Assembly: GCA_937873665.1 (NCBI GenBank)
Contig: CALMYW010000482.1
Location: forward strand, 1 to 9,065
DNA length: 9,065 nucleotides
Direction: 5' to 3'
DNA from: an uncultured Sphingorhabdus sp.
GTDB lineage: Bacteria; Pseudomonadota; Alphaproteobacteria; Sphingomonadales; Sphingomonadaceae
The position numbers were made by a program, and so were the translations under genes. The first letter of the stretch is position 1; the number at the start of each line of letters is the position of its first letter. This document shows, piece by piece, positions 1 through 7,181 of the stretch. The notes under the pieces are model-generated. The model did no database searches. It saw only the letters and a program-made list of their open reading frames with translations, and had not been told where the DNA came from.

Positions 1-1
1 G

Positions 2-256
2 GGGTTAGCCGTCACACTAAAACTGAGCCATGGCCCCCTGGCCGTGTTGTTGCCGATGCTTTTCGTCTTCTGTGATGGCCCATGGCTTGCACGCGCCAAA
101 TGGGTCGTACTTTGCGCGGCGGGGATTTTGGTGGGGTTTGTCGTCAGTTACGGCTATTGGGGCTATCAGCTCTGGATTCATTTTGGCAACCCCATTTACC
201 CGTTCTATGACGGATACTTCCAGCTCTTTCGCAACGGGACGGGCCTGCATCCATGA
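2..256 (+). CDS. C-terminal-looking fragment of a polytopic membrane protein, cut at the window start; probably the upstream part of a frameshifted gene
   Basis: The frame is open from the first bases, so the true start lies outside the window. It encodes about 84 residues ending in TGA at 254-256. The translation begins GLAVTLKLSHGPLAV, which resembles the 'G(L/A)xxGLKLT' stretch I recall from large bacterial integral-membrane glycosyltransferase-like or polymerase-like proteins. One or two hydrophobic segments follow (LLPMLFVF and VVLCAAGILVGFVVS). Next is WGYQLWIHFGNPIYPFY, matching the usual 'xxFGNPxxPxxN' loop of those proteins. In that family the loop is followed directly by a 'xRFLPxxWxxAxxxP' segment, and that segment is what opens the next frame (MIRFLADTWRDAILRP). 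The two reading frames are therefore probably halves of one gene separated by a one-base loss near 225-253. A true stop with ATGA-coupled re-initiation is the alternative. The membrane-protein call is firm; the exact family is from memory. Confidence 0.65.
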   Translation, partial: GLAVTLKLSHGPLAVLLPMLFVFCDGPWLARAKWVVLCAAGILVGFVVSYGYWGYQLWIHFGNPIYPFYDGYFQLFRNGTGLHP

Positions 257-1479
257 TTCGGTTCCTGGCTGACACCTGGCGCGACGCCATTCTGCGGCCC
301 GTGGCTATGGCCGCACCCAACAGTTCGGTTTACATCGAGATCGCCGCCCCCGATTTCCGGTTTGCTATTGCACTTGTTCTGGCAGTGTTGGTCTTGATTT
401 CCACCCGAAAGACCAAGCTCCAGCCGCAGGGCTGGTTGCCGACAGTGGCTCTTTTTACTCTGGTATTCCTGTCGTTCATACCCTGGATGCAGACGACAGG
501 CAATGGCCGGTATTTCATGCCCTATTTGATTCTGATCGGTCCTCTGTGCATCGCGCTAATCAACTTGATGCAAAACACAGTCGGCATGAAAATCTTCCTC
601 GTGGCTGCCGTCCTAGGCATACAAGGATTTGCGCTGAATCTGAACAATCCTTGGAGATCCTGGGACGCATGGACGTGGATTCCGTGGAAAGATGCGCCTT
701 TTTTGTCTCTTGAATTGCCCAAGGAAGGTATCGACCCTCACACCACTTATGTGACCATTGCCGTGCCGACGTTTTCTTTGGCCGCGCCGCTACTACCTGC
801 TTCGTCGCGCTGGATCAATCTGGCCACATTCGGGCCGGCGGACGAGCAGGATCAATCCCCCATTTACGCACCGATCAGGAAAACGCTCCGCGAAAGTCGA
901 TCGTTGAAACTTTTTATGGCCGCTGCACCGAGATCGATGCTAGAGAATTCCTCTCAACCAGATCAATATGCCATCAATGCGATCACCCCCCATCTTGAAG
1001 CGCATGATCTGAAGTTGAAAATCCCTGCGGAGTGCCAACTGCTAAGGTCCAAGTCCATGGTGCATCGAGCTTTTTTTTACGGGGACGAGACACCTGCGGA
1101 AAAGGCTCGCATCATTGATCAAAGTGGATTTTGGATTTGCTCTATCGAGTACTCCCGTACTATGAAGAAAGTGACTGCCCCTTCTGTTGAAGAGCTCAAT
1201 GCCAAAGTGTTGTTCGAAAAGATGGAAAAAATCTGCCCCCGATTCTTCAACCCAGGGCAACAGCATGTGAAACCCCGTTCGCCCGGGTTTTATCGTCGAT
1301 ACGGTGGCAGTGATTCCTTCCTGATCGCCACCAAAGATGGCTATCTTTATTTCAAATACGATCGAGCGCTCAATCCACAGCTGATCGGAAAGGCCGAAGA
1401 CGTTCTTTCACCTGGCTTCACCTATGACTGCACAAAATTCAAAGGACGCGCCGGGCTCCCGTGGGAACGTGAAATCTGA
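253..1479 (+). CDS. Polytopic membrane protein with large C-terminal soluble domain (GT-C-like glycosyltransferase or Wzy-like polymerase candidate), downstream part of a split gene
   Basis: 408 codons, with an ATG overlapping the preceding stop in an ATGA. Residues 1-17 (MIRFLADTWRDAILRP) continue the family pattern interrupted upstream. Hydrophobic segments lie at about residues 36-52, 63-79, 89-106 and 112-130. The sequence TTGNGRYFMPYLILIGP (81-97) holds an 'N-x-R-Y-x-x-P' motif at a membrane edge, common in these multi-pass polysaccharide enzymes. From about residue 140 to 408 the protein is hydrophilic, with four cysteines (about 261, 296, 328, 393) and an aromatic-rich end, so a periplasmic domain is likely. 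In a Wzx-containing locus with no other polymerase in view, it could be the O-unit polymerase, a lipid-donor glycosyltransferase or a decorating enzyme. It carries a T8 run at 1071-1078. Its 3' end overlaps the next gene by 11 or 56 bases depending on that gene's start. Membrane nature is clear; function is not. Confidence 0.6.
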   Translation: MIRFLADTWRDAILRPVAMAAPNSSVYIEIAAPDFRFAIALVLAVLVLISTRKTKLQPQGWLPTVALFTLVFLSFIPWMQTTGNGRYFMPYLILIGPLCIALINLMQNTVGMKIFLVAAVLGIQGFALNLNNPWRSWDAWTWIPWKDAPFLSLELPKEGIDPHTTYVTIAVPTFSLAAPLLPASSRWINLATFGPADEQDQSPIYAPIRKTLRESRSLKLFMAAAPRSMLENSSQPDQYAINAITPHLEAHDLKLKIPAECQLLRSKSMVHRAFFYGDETPAEKARIIDQSGFWICSIEYSRTMKKVTAPSVEELNAKVLFEKMEKICPRFFNPGQQHVKPRSPGFYRRYGGSDSFLIATKDGYLYFKYDRALNPQLIGKAEDVLSPGFTYDCTKFKGRAGLPWEREI

Positions 1480-2755
1480 CGCCTGGCGAGCGGTCTATTT
1501 CGACACCACATACACCCGCACCCAGGTAGGGAGCGTCGGGATCACCCGTACCGTGCGGCGGTTGTTGCACGAGCTTCAACACGGCTCGCCTTCCGAGGCG
1601 CCGCTGCGGTGCGTGGCCTACCATAGCGGCGGCTATCGGCTGGTCGGTGGGGACGAAATCAAGTCTCCTCAGGCGACAACCGAGGAGGTGAGCGACAGTT
1701 TTCCAGCCAGGCTGTTGCGGTGGATCAGTGAAAGTTTTGCGAGGCGGTTGGCTTTCAATTTGCTCCCGACGCTGCTGCTGTATTGGGTCTGGCGTGTCCA
1801 GAGCGCACTGACCTTTGACGCATTGAGCAAAGATGGGAAACCCGTTCAGTTTGCGAACGGGGATCTTCTCTTGCTTGGGGACGCTTCCTGGTGTTGCAAC
1901 GCTTGGGTGGCTGCGTGTTTGGCCAGAGCCCAAGGCGCCAAGGTCGTACTGATCGTCTATGACTTGATTCCGATTACGCAACCAGAGTACTCGTCGCCGC
2001 TGACGACCATCATCTTCAGGAAATGGATGGAAAGAATGCTCTCCTGTGTGGATGGCATCGTTTGCATCTCACTTGCTACCGAAAACGATTTGCGGGCGTA
2101 CGCCCAGCGGTACCAGTTGCCCCTGCCTCCTACGAATCACTTTCGCCTCGGGTGCGACAACACCCATGTGACAAGCAAACCGAGTGCACGCGACCAACTC
2201 AAGTCATTCCTCCGGTCCGACATGCCGTGCTTTGCATCGGTGGGCACCTTTGAGCCGCGCAAGAACTATGGAATGTTGCTGACCGTGTTTGAACAACTTT
2301 GGGCGCGAGGGCACAGCATGCGGCTGATCATACTGGGACGCCCGAACCCGGATTGCCACACCCTCCTGCAGCGCCTGAAACACCATCCTGAACAAGGCAA
2401 GCGCCTGCTTACCGTGTTTGATGGCGCCGATCAAGAACTTGAATACGTCTATTCGCACTGCCGCGCCTTGACTCTCCCTTCGTTGGCTGAGGGATTTGGC
2501 TTGCCACTGGTGGAGGCCCGCACACGAGGTTGCGTAGTGATCGCCAATAATCTTCCCTCCTTTCTGGAATTGGCAGACGACGGAGTCATCTTCTACAAAG
2601 ACAATTCGCTAGACGAACTAGCCACGTTGCTTGTCAAATTTACCGAAGAAAAACAATATAAATCAGAGCGCATTTATATGCCCCCTTTTACATGGCAGGA
2701 CAGCGCAGTGCAGCTTATCCAGAGAATCGACTCTCTGTTGGACCTCCAAAATTGA
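1469..2755 (+). CDS. Glycosyltransferase, GT4-like (GT-B fold)
   Basis: A cytoplasmic or peripheral-membrane retaining glycosyltransferase that would transfer a sugar from a nucleotide sugar to the growing lipid-linked repeat unit. With the GTG at 1469 it has 428 residues. The N-terminal Rossmann half opens AWRAVYFDTTYTR and includes DLLLLGDASW (about 132-141) and VVLIVYDLIPITQPEY (159-174). The C-terminal half opens with CFASVGTFEPRKNYGMLL (254-271), where Arg264/Lys265 match the donor-phosphate site. ILGRPNP (288-294) follows, then the diagnostic E-x7-E motif EGFGLPLVEA (E341 and E349 by this numbering). The family usually has 350-430 residues, so it looks complete. Start choice: GTG 1469 gives an 11-base overlap with the upstream stop and begins just before the conserved beta strand. 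ATG 1424 would add 15 non-conserved residues and overlap by 56. Close packing suggests co-translation with the upstream membrane protein. GC content drops sharply over the last ~150 bases. The sugar is unknown. Confidence 0.88.
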   Translation: MKSDAWRAVYFDTTYTRTQVGSVGITRTVRRLLHELQHGSPSEAPLRCVAYHSGGYRLVGGDEIKSPQATTEEVSDSFPARLLRWISESFARRLAFNLLPTLLLYWVWRVQSALTFDALSKDGKPVQFANGDLLLLGDASWCCNAWVAACLARAQGAKVVLIVYDLIPITQPEYSSPLTTIIFRKWMERMLSCVDGIVCISLATENDLRAYAQRYQLPLPPTNHFRLGCDNTHVTSKPSARDQLKSFLRSDMPCFASVGTFEPRKNYGMLLTVFEQLWARGHSMRLIILGRPNPDCHTLLQRLKHHPEQGKRLLTVFDGADQELEYVYSHCRALTLPSLAEGFGLPLVEARTRGCVVIANNLPSFLELADDGVIFYKDNSLDELATLLVKFTEEKQYKSERIYMPPFTWQDSAVQLIQRIDSLLDLQN

Positions 2756-2766
2756 CACTAAGAAAA

Positions 2767-3690
2767 ATGGACTTCTCTCTTTCAAAGCTTGAGTTCATCG
2801 CTCGTCGAATATATGACATAGCGTTTCCTCCGTCCAAGTCCATACCAAAAATACCGCCTCAGTACGCCGATTTTGCCGATGACAAGTTCGAACCTACCTT
2901 AAAAAATCCCATTTCACAACTCTGCACTGCCAATCAGTTCAATGAGGACGAATTCAGATTTTGGGCATCCGAGATGCAAGAGCCACTTCGGAGGCATCGG
3001 AAGTTATGGGAGTTTGTGTACATTCTGCAGACTCTGAAAAGGCATGATCTATTGTCACCATCCCGCCGGGGCCTGGGCTTTGGCGTCGGGAAAGAGCCAC
3101 TTCCGGCAGTAATGGCAAGGTATGGCGTCGAAGTGCTGGCCACCGACCTCGATACCGCCACAGCTGCGACAAAAGGATGGGTCGAGACGAACCAGCACGC
3201 TCATACCTTGGCCGACTTAAATGCTCGAAGCATCTGTCCCAAGGATTCCTTCGAAAGACTGGTCCGCTTTGAGTTTTCGGACATGAATAGTATTTCCAAG
3301 TCTTTTCGGGACTTTGATTTTTGTTGGTCTTCGTGTGCTTTCGAACATTTGGGTTCCATTGATGCGGGTTTGGCTTTTGTGGAAAACTCCTTGAACTGCC
3401 TCAAGCCGGGCGGACTGGCCATACATACGACAGAGTACAACTGCTTTTCTGACGACCGAACTGCGCAAGTTGGCGGAACGGTTATATTTAGAATGCGAGA
3501 TTTCTTGGAGTTAGGGAAGCAACTAAGAAAAAATGGTCACGAGATTAAATACAACTTTAATCAGGGCGTTGATCCAATTGATCACCATGTTGATGTTGCG
3601 CCCTACTCCGATGATCCTCACCTGAAACTAAGTTTAATGCAGTACACAACGACCTCTATAGGACGGTTGATTAGAAAAGGTCTATCCTAG
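2767..3690 (+). CDS. SAM-dependent methyltransferase, class I
   Basis: Predicted cytoplasmic methyltransferase of 307 residues using S-adenosylmethionine, likely acting on a sugar of the polysaccharide repeat unit (inference from context). Residues 102-110 (GLGFGVGKE) form the glycine-rich motif I. ATDLD (125-129) is the acidic end of beta-2 that binds the ribose. FDFCWSSCAFEHLG (183-196) matches the motif IV region, and LKPGGLAIHTTEY (212-224) is the typical 'LKPGG' post-motif. About 100 residues precede the Rossmann core, longer than in minimal Methyltransf_11-type proteins. They include a conserved-looking stretch EEFRFWASEM-like (DEFRFWASEMQEPLRRHRKLW, given as positions 61-81). The start at ATG 2767 lies 11 bases after the upstream glycosyltransferase stop. 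An in-frame ATG at 2692 lies inside that gene and is unlikely. The Shine-Dalgarno is weak (TAAGAAAA), which fits translational coupling. GC is about 67% over the core and 35-42% at the ends. The substrate cannot be read from sequence. Confidence 0.82.
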   Translation: MDFSLSKLEFIARRIYDIAFPPSKSIPKIPPQYADFADDKFEPTLKNPISQLCTANQFNEDEFRFWASEMQEPLRRHRKLWEFVYILQTLKRHDLLSPSRRGLGFGVGKEPLPAVMARYGVEVLATDLDTATAATKGWVETNQHAHTLADLNARSICPKDSFERLVRFEFSDMNSISKSFRDFDFCWSSCAFEHLGSIDAGLAFVENSLNCLKPGGLAIHTTEYNCFSDDRTAQVGGTVIFRMRDFLELGKQLRKNGHEIKYNFNQGVDPIDHHVDVAPYSDDPHLKLSLMQYTTTSIGRLIRKGLS

Positions 3691-3906
3691 ATCAGGACCA
3701 TTATCGCAAATATTTGAATTTGATAATTAATTCGTTGCATAGAAACAGATTATATCGTATTGGAAATATACACATTGCGTTTGGTATTTATGAAACTTAC
3801 GTTTAAATGCACTAGCCGCGTGATGAACATTGAGCTTGAGCCATGATTGGAGGTAAATTTGTTGCCTCTTGGACAATTCTGCTTTAGAGGCACGCGAAGA
3901 CGGTAT
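3691..3906 (+). other. AT-rich intergenic gap without a recognised gene
   Basis: This 216-base stretch is the longest non-coding gap in the window and is visibly AT-rich. It holds a 10-base palindrome (CAAATATTTG, 3707-3716), several poor -10/-35-like hexamers with no good pair, and an excellent Shine-Dalgarno at 3849-3854. No U-tract terminator hairpin is visible after the methyltransferase stop. Small minus-strand open frames here (3727-3959) have no recognisable content. It may be a recombination scar or hold a weak internal promoter for the glycosyltransferase that follows. Neither can be shown from sequence alone. Confidence 0.6.
3849..3854 (+). promoter_or_regulatory. Strong Shine-Dalgarno GGAGGT upstream of the GT2 gene
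   Basis: GGAGGT is near-perfectly complementary to the 16S rRNA 3' end. It sits 7 bases before TTG 3862, which is in frame with the GT2 glycosyltransferase. If used, that TTG start would add 15 residues (LPLGQFCFRGTRRRY) before the ATG at 3907. The ATG at 3907 has only a weak GAAG-type site. The strong site argues for the TTG start, while the family N-terminus argues for the ATG. Confidence 0.45.
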
Positions 3907-4713
3907 ATGGTAAATAGTGAGCAAAGAACTAACCAAGCGGATTTGACCATAATCACCATCTCGCGAGATGATGCTGCCGGTCTAGCGCTGACCTTGAAGT
4001 CTATTTCGCTTCAGATCGTCCAGCCCTTCGAAGTGGTGGTAGTGCGCTGCGGAACATCACTTGATCTTGATTTGGACGAGTTCGGCATCACAAGCCTAAG
4101 CGAACGCTCCGATCCGCGAAATGGCATTTCAGGAGCATTTAATGCTGGCTTGGACGCGTCTAGCGCTGCTTGGGTTATGTTCCTGAACGGCGGTGACGAG
4201 TTGCATGATGAGTCGACGCTTAAGACGCTGCATGAAGCCATCCAATCGAGTAGTAACCCCACTGTACAAATTATTGGCGGTTTCGCTTGTTCGTTGCGAG
4301 GAGGCAGGATTCCGGTTTCCAGACCTCGGACCTTGCACGACAATCTTTATCTTTCGCATCAAGCATCCATTTTTCGGCAAAGTCTTTTCAATTCAGTTGG
4401 GCTTTTCGATACCTCTTATATGATCCGAATGGATCTCGATTGGTTAGCTCGCTTTGGCGAACGATTTGGCAGTAAGGGGGTCTTGTTCATTGATTCTAAT
4501 TTGGTGCGATATGAACCTGAAGGCGTTTCGTCTCGGCGTTGGATCCTTTTCTATTTGGAAGAGTTGCGCGTGTTGATTTTGCATCCCGTTTACGTTCGAC
4601 GTATTTTTCGCGTTCTTTTGTGGGATATTCCTTCCCGCTTGGCCAGTCCCTCCACATGGAGACGGCGTTTATTCAGGCTGATCGGGCGTCGGGCGGTTTC
4701 ACGCGAGCGCTGA
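3907..4713 (+). CDS. Glycosyltransferase family 2 (GT-A fold), WcaE-like
   Basis: A 268-residue GT-A glycosyltransferase that would add a sugar to the repeat unit at the cytoplasmic membrane face. DLTIITISRDDAAGLALTLKS (12-32, quoted in part) is the N-terminal nucleotide-binding strand and loop, and PFEVVVVRCGTS (40-51) is the second strand. GISGAFNAGLDASSAAWVMF (73-92) is the classic 'N-x-G' helix before the metal site. LNGGDE (93-98) occupies the position of the usual 'LNxGD' DXD-equivalent. HQASIFRQSLFNSVGLFD (151-168) and MDLDW (175-179) match the acceptor-side 'H(Q/P)xxFxxxxxFxxxGxFD...xDxDw' pattern of WcaE-like enzymes. The C-terminal ~50 residues are basic (RRWILF...WRRRLFRLIGRRAVSRER), consistent with peripheral membrane attachment. 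ATG 3907 puts the first strand at residue 12, as usual; an upstream TTG (3862) has the better ribosome site. GC content is lower than in the flippase that follows. Donor and linkage are unknown. Confidence 0.86.
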   Translation: MVNSEQRTNQADLTIITISRDDAAGLALTLKSISLQIVQPFEVVVVRCGTSLDLDLDEFGITSLSERSDPRNGISGAFNAGLDASSAAWVMFLNGGDELHDESTLKTLHEAIQSSSNPTVQIIGGFACSLRGGRIPVSRPRTLHDNLYLSHQASIFRQSLFNSVGLFDTSYMIRMDLDWLARFGERFGSKGVLFIDSNLVRYEPEGVSSRRWILFYLEELRVLILHPVYVRRIFRVLLWDIPSRLASPSTWRRRLFRLIGRRAVSRER

Positions 4714-4840
4714 ATGGATACCGCAATTGCTATGCCAGTTGTCTTTGAGATCTACACCTCAAGCCAAACGTTCGCACACTCCAAGGTTGTCGGCTCTGAG
4801 GGTTCATTCGGGTGAAATATCTCCTTGCCTTTCGCTACAT

Positions 4841-4854
4841 ACGGTTAGAACCGT
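4841..4854. repeat. Inverted repeat ACGGTT-AG-AACCGT just before the flippase start
   Basis: A perfect dyad of two 6-base arms around AG ends 8 bases before ATG 4863. As RNA it could form a 5-bp stem with a TAGA loop that occludes the ribosome site. As DNA it could be a small operator. If the flippase starts at GTG 4812 instead, the dyad is coding and probably incidental. The repeat itself is seen directly; function is unproven. Confidence 0.35.
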
Positions 4855-4862
4855 TTGATACG

Positions 4863-6188
4863 ATGACTGAACAAGGCCGGGCCGACGAGCGTTACCGGTT
4901 GGCGGCACTGTCCGTGGTGGCCAGCATCGCGAGCCGGGTCGTCAGCGTCGTCCTGACCCTGCTCAGCGTCAGCCTTACGCTGCCCTACCTGGGCGTGGAG
5001 CGGTTCGGCATCTGGATGACCGTGGCCAGTTTTGCAGCCATGCTGACGTTTCTTGATCTGGGAGTTGGCAACGCATTGACCAATCGAGTGGCCTATCGCG
5101 CCGCTGAAGACGACCCTGCCAGTTTGCGCCAGACGATCAGCGGCGGGCTGGCCTTTATGGCCCTCATCGGCTTAGGCATGGGCTTTCTGCTCTGGCTGAT
5201 CGCCTTATTCGTGCCCTGGGCTTCGGTGATGAAGCTCGAACAACCTGAGCTGCTGCCTGAAACCCGGCAAGCCGCCTTGACCTTTGCGGTGCTGTTTGGG
5301 ATCACCATTTTCACGGGTGGCATCCAGCGTGTTTTTGCCGGGCTGCAACAGGCCTACATCGGGCATGTGGCCACGGCGGTTGCGTCCGTCGCGGCCTGCA
5401 TGGGTATGTGGTTTGCAGCGCGCGCGCAGGTTGGCATATCCGCGCTGCTGACCATCATGCTCGGCGCCCAGGCGGTTGCCGGCCTGTTTTTGCTTTGGTG
5501 GCTGGCGGCCCACAAGCAGTTCGCATTCAAGTCCATCACCCATTTCGGAAGACTGGAGTCCCGGCTTCTTTTCAAGGCGGGCGGGCTGTTCTTCCTGCTG
5601 CAAATCGGCACCATGATCGGCTGGGGCGCCGACAGCCTGATCATCTCCAGCACGCTGGGGGTGGCCCAGGTGGCGGTCTTCAGCGTGGTGCAGCGACTTT
5701 TCCAGTTTGCATCGCAACCCCTGAGCATCTTGAGCGCACCGCTGTGGGGTGCCTACGCGGATGCCCACGCACGCCATGACAATGCGTTTATCAGGCAAAC
5801 CCTCAAGCACAGCTTGGTGATTACTTTTGCTGGCGCAACTCTAGGCGCCTTGGTTCTTTTGCTATTTCACACATGGCTTATCGAAAAATGGACGCATGGC
5901 AGCATTGCGGCACCTGCGATTTTTGTCGCGATCTACGCTGCTTGGGCCATTCTGGAGGCGTGTGGAAATTCGTTCTCCATGTTCCTGAACGGGACGGGAA
6001 TTATCAGGGCGCAGGTTATTACCGTTTTATTTTTCATCGTGTTGGTATTACCGATGAAACTGATTTTAATTGATTATATTGGCCTAGTGGCCGTGCCGTT
6101 AGCTGCTGTTATCGCATATCTTGCCGTTACTTTCAGTTTGTATGGCATTGTTTACAGAAGAGAAATTATTGCAAATATCAATAAATGA
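4863..6188 (+). CDS. wzx: Wzx-type O-unit / polysaccharide flippase (MOP superfamily)
   Basis: An inner-membrane protein of 441 residues that would flip the undecaprenyl-diphosphate-linked oligosaccharide to the periplasm. The N-terminus LAALSVVASIASRVVSVVLTLL, followed by VSLTLPYLGVERFGIWMTVAS (given as about 14-57), is the hallmark 'LPYLGxexFGxW' opening of polysaccharide exporters. FLDLGVGNALTNRVA (63-77) is the conserved 'DLGxgnal' stretch. Roughly 12 hydrophobic segments follow, at about 15-38, 47-67, 95-118, 138-155, 165-185, 190-212, 238-258, 262-280, 318-338, 350-368, 384-404 and 406-430. Length fits the family (400-480). ATG 4863 is preferred for its natural N-terminus. An in-frame GTG at 4812 would add 17 residues and has GAGGG 9 bases upstream, so it cannot be excluded. 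GC falls from about 65% (5581-5640) to about 32-42% after 6000 without a frame break. The gene symbol is by family type only; close orthology is not claimed. Confidence 0.88.
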   Translation: MTEQGRADERYRLAALSVVASIASRVVSVVLTLLSVSLTLPYLGVERFGIWMTVASFAAMLTFLDLGVGNALTNRVAYRAAEDDPASLRQTISGGLAFMALIGLGMGFLLWLIALFVPWASVMKLEQPELLPETRQAALTFAVLFGITIFTGGIQRVFAGLQQAYIGHVATAVASVAACMGMWFAARAQVGISALLTIMLGAQAVAGLFLLWWLAAHKQFAFKSITHFGRLESRLLFKAGGLFFLLQIGTMIGWGADSLIISSTLGVAQVAVFSVVQRLFQFASQPLSILSAPLWGAYADAHARHDNAFIRQTLKHSLVITFAGATLGALVLLLFHTWLIEKWTHGSIAAPAIFVAIYAAWAILEACGNSFSMFLNGTGIIRAQVITVLFFIVLVLPMKLILIDYIGLVAVPLAAVIAYLAVTFSLYGIVYRREIIANINK

Positions 6189-6215
6189 ATGCTGCCAAGG
6201 CGGCAAAGAATAACC

Positions 6216-7079
6216 ATGAATATTAAAAACTACATTTCATCGCGCTTTATGAGGGCGCAAAAAATACTCGGCATTAAGCGCGAGTATGCATATCGCTATT
6301 TTTCCATAATGTTGCCAGCAGACCATAGGCTGCCTATTTACCAACATCAGCACCCCAAGTACGACCGTTTTCTTCCTCATATTGCCAAGAAAATAGCTGC
6401 CAATGCGACCATTATCGATGTCGGCGCAAACTGTGGTGATACTTTGGCTGGCATGGCCTCTGAAAATGCTGCATCAAAATATATATGCATCGAACCGGAT
6501 CAAGCCTTTCATGACGAACTGGTGTCAAATATCATCCGCATAAAGAAGTGCCATCCAGATCTGGATGTGGTTACCGTGAAGCATTTGGTTGGAAAGCGCA
6601 TGTTGAACGTTTCGCTCGAAGGTGTCGGCGGCACAAAACATGCAGTGGTGGGGAAGGGGACTCAATCCTCAAAGCCATTGGACGAAATACTTGCTGGCAT
6701 TGCGTGCCCAGCAGTAAAGCTGCTGAAGATAGACGTTGATGGCTTTGACTATGATGTGATTGATTCAGCACCGAATTTGCTGGCGTCACAACATCCAATT
6801 TTGTTCTTTGAATGTCAATGTGATTTTGAATATCAAAAAAAAGGATTTGAAAAAACCATTGCGTGGCTGAAAACAATCGACTATTCGGACTGGACTGTAT
6901 TCGACAATTTCGGAGAAATAATGTTGAGAACGGATGATGTTCAGCAGCTGTTTCAACTGCTGGAGTATATTTGGAAACAAAACACCAAAGCCGCGACACG
7001 GACTATTTTCTATTATGATATTCTCGCTGGCACCCGTGCAGATGCTGGTTTTATAGATGATGCGTTGGCAACCTATTGA
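6216..7079 (+). CDS. FkbM-family SAM-dependent methyltransferase
   Basis: A 287-residue class I methyltransferase of the FkbM type (Methyltransf_21), a family that O-methylates hydroxyls in polyketides and sugars. Residues 66-74 (IIDVGANCG) are the defining motif I 'DVGANxG'. CIEPD (91-95) is the ribose-binding acidic motif. LLKIDVDGFDYDVI (169-182) is the characteristic 'KIDVEGxE' segment, followed by PILFFECQCDFE (194-205). Those three elements in order make the family secure. The first ~60 residues are a basic, aromatic lead. Start: ATG 6189 directly abuts the flippase stop but has no Shine-Dalgarno. ATG 6216 is preferred, with AAGGCGG at 6197-6203 as a distant candidate site. An A8 run at 6835-6842 encodes QKKG. 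AT-rich composition matches the gene after it and the flippase 3' end. Its target is most likely a sugar hydroxyl of the repeat unit (inference). Confidence 0.87.
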   Translation: MNIKNYISSRFMRAQKILGIKREYAYRYFSIMLPADHRLPIYQHQHPKYDRFLPHIAKKIAANATIIDVGANCGDTLAGMASENAASKYICIEPDQAFHDELVSNIIRIKKCHPDLDVVTVKHLVGKRMLNVSLEGVGGTKHAVVGKGTQSSKPLDEILAGIACPAVKLLKIDVDGFDYDVIDSAPNLLASQHPILFFECQCDFEYQKKGFEKTIAWLKTIDYSDWTVFDNFGEIMLRTDDVQQLFQLLEYIWKQNTKAATRTIFYYDILAGTRADAGFIDDALATY

Positions 7080-7181
7080 ATATTGGCCATGTTCTTATCG
7101 GTAATGCGGATTATTTGCAGGCATCAAAATTTCTCACGTAGAAATAGCTGATCTTTCCTAAGTTTTAGCAAGAGAAGCAAA

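Noticed and set aside
1439..1981. 180-codon open frame on the minus strand
   Set aside because: It lies wholly across the GC-rich start of the GT4 gene and its translation has no recognisable motif. It is the kind of shadow expected opposite GC-rich codons.
3679..3699. Possible terminator hairpin around the methyltransferase stop (GGTC...GACC)
   Set aside because: Only a 4-bp stem with a large loop and no following T-tract.
4745..4762. TTGAG...CTCAA hairpin after the GT2 gene
   Set aside because: A 5-bp AT-containing stem with an 8-base loop and no U-tract, so not a credible intrinsic terminator.
5205..5810. 201-codon open frame on the minus strand within the flippase
   Set aside because: The + strand protein has clear flippase motifs and transmembrane segments here. 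The reverse frame is a Gln/His/Arg-rich shadow typical of high GC.
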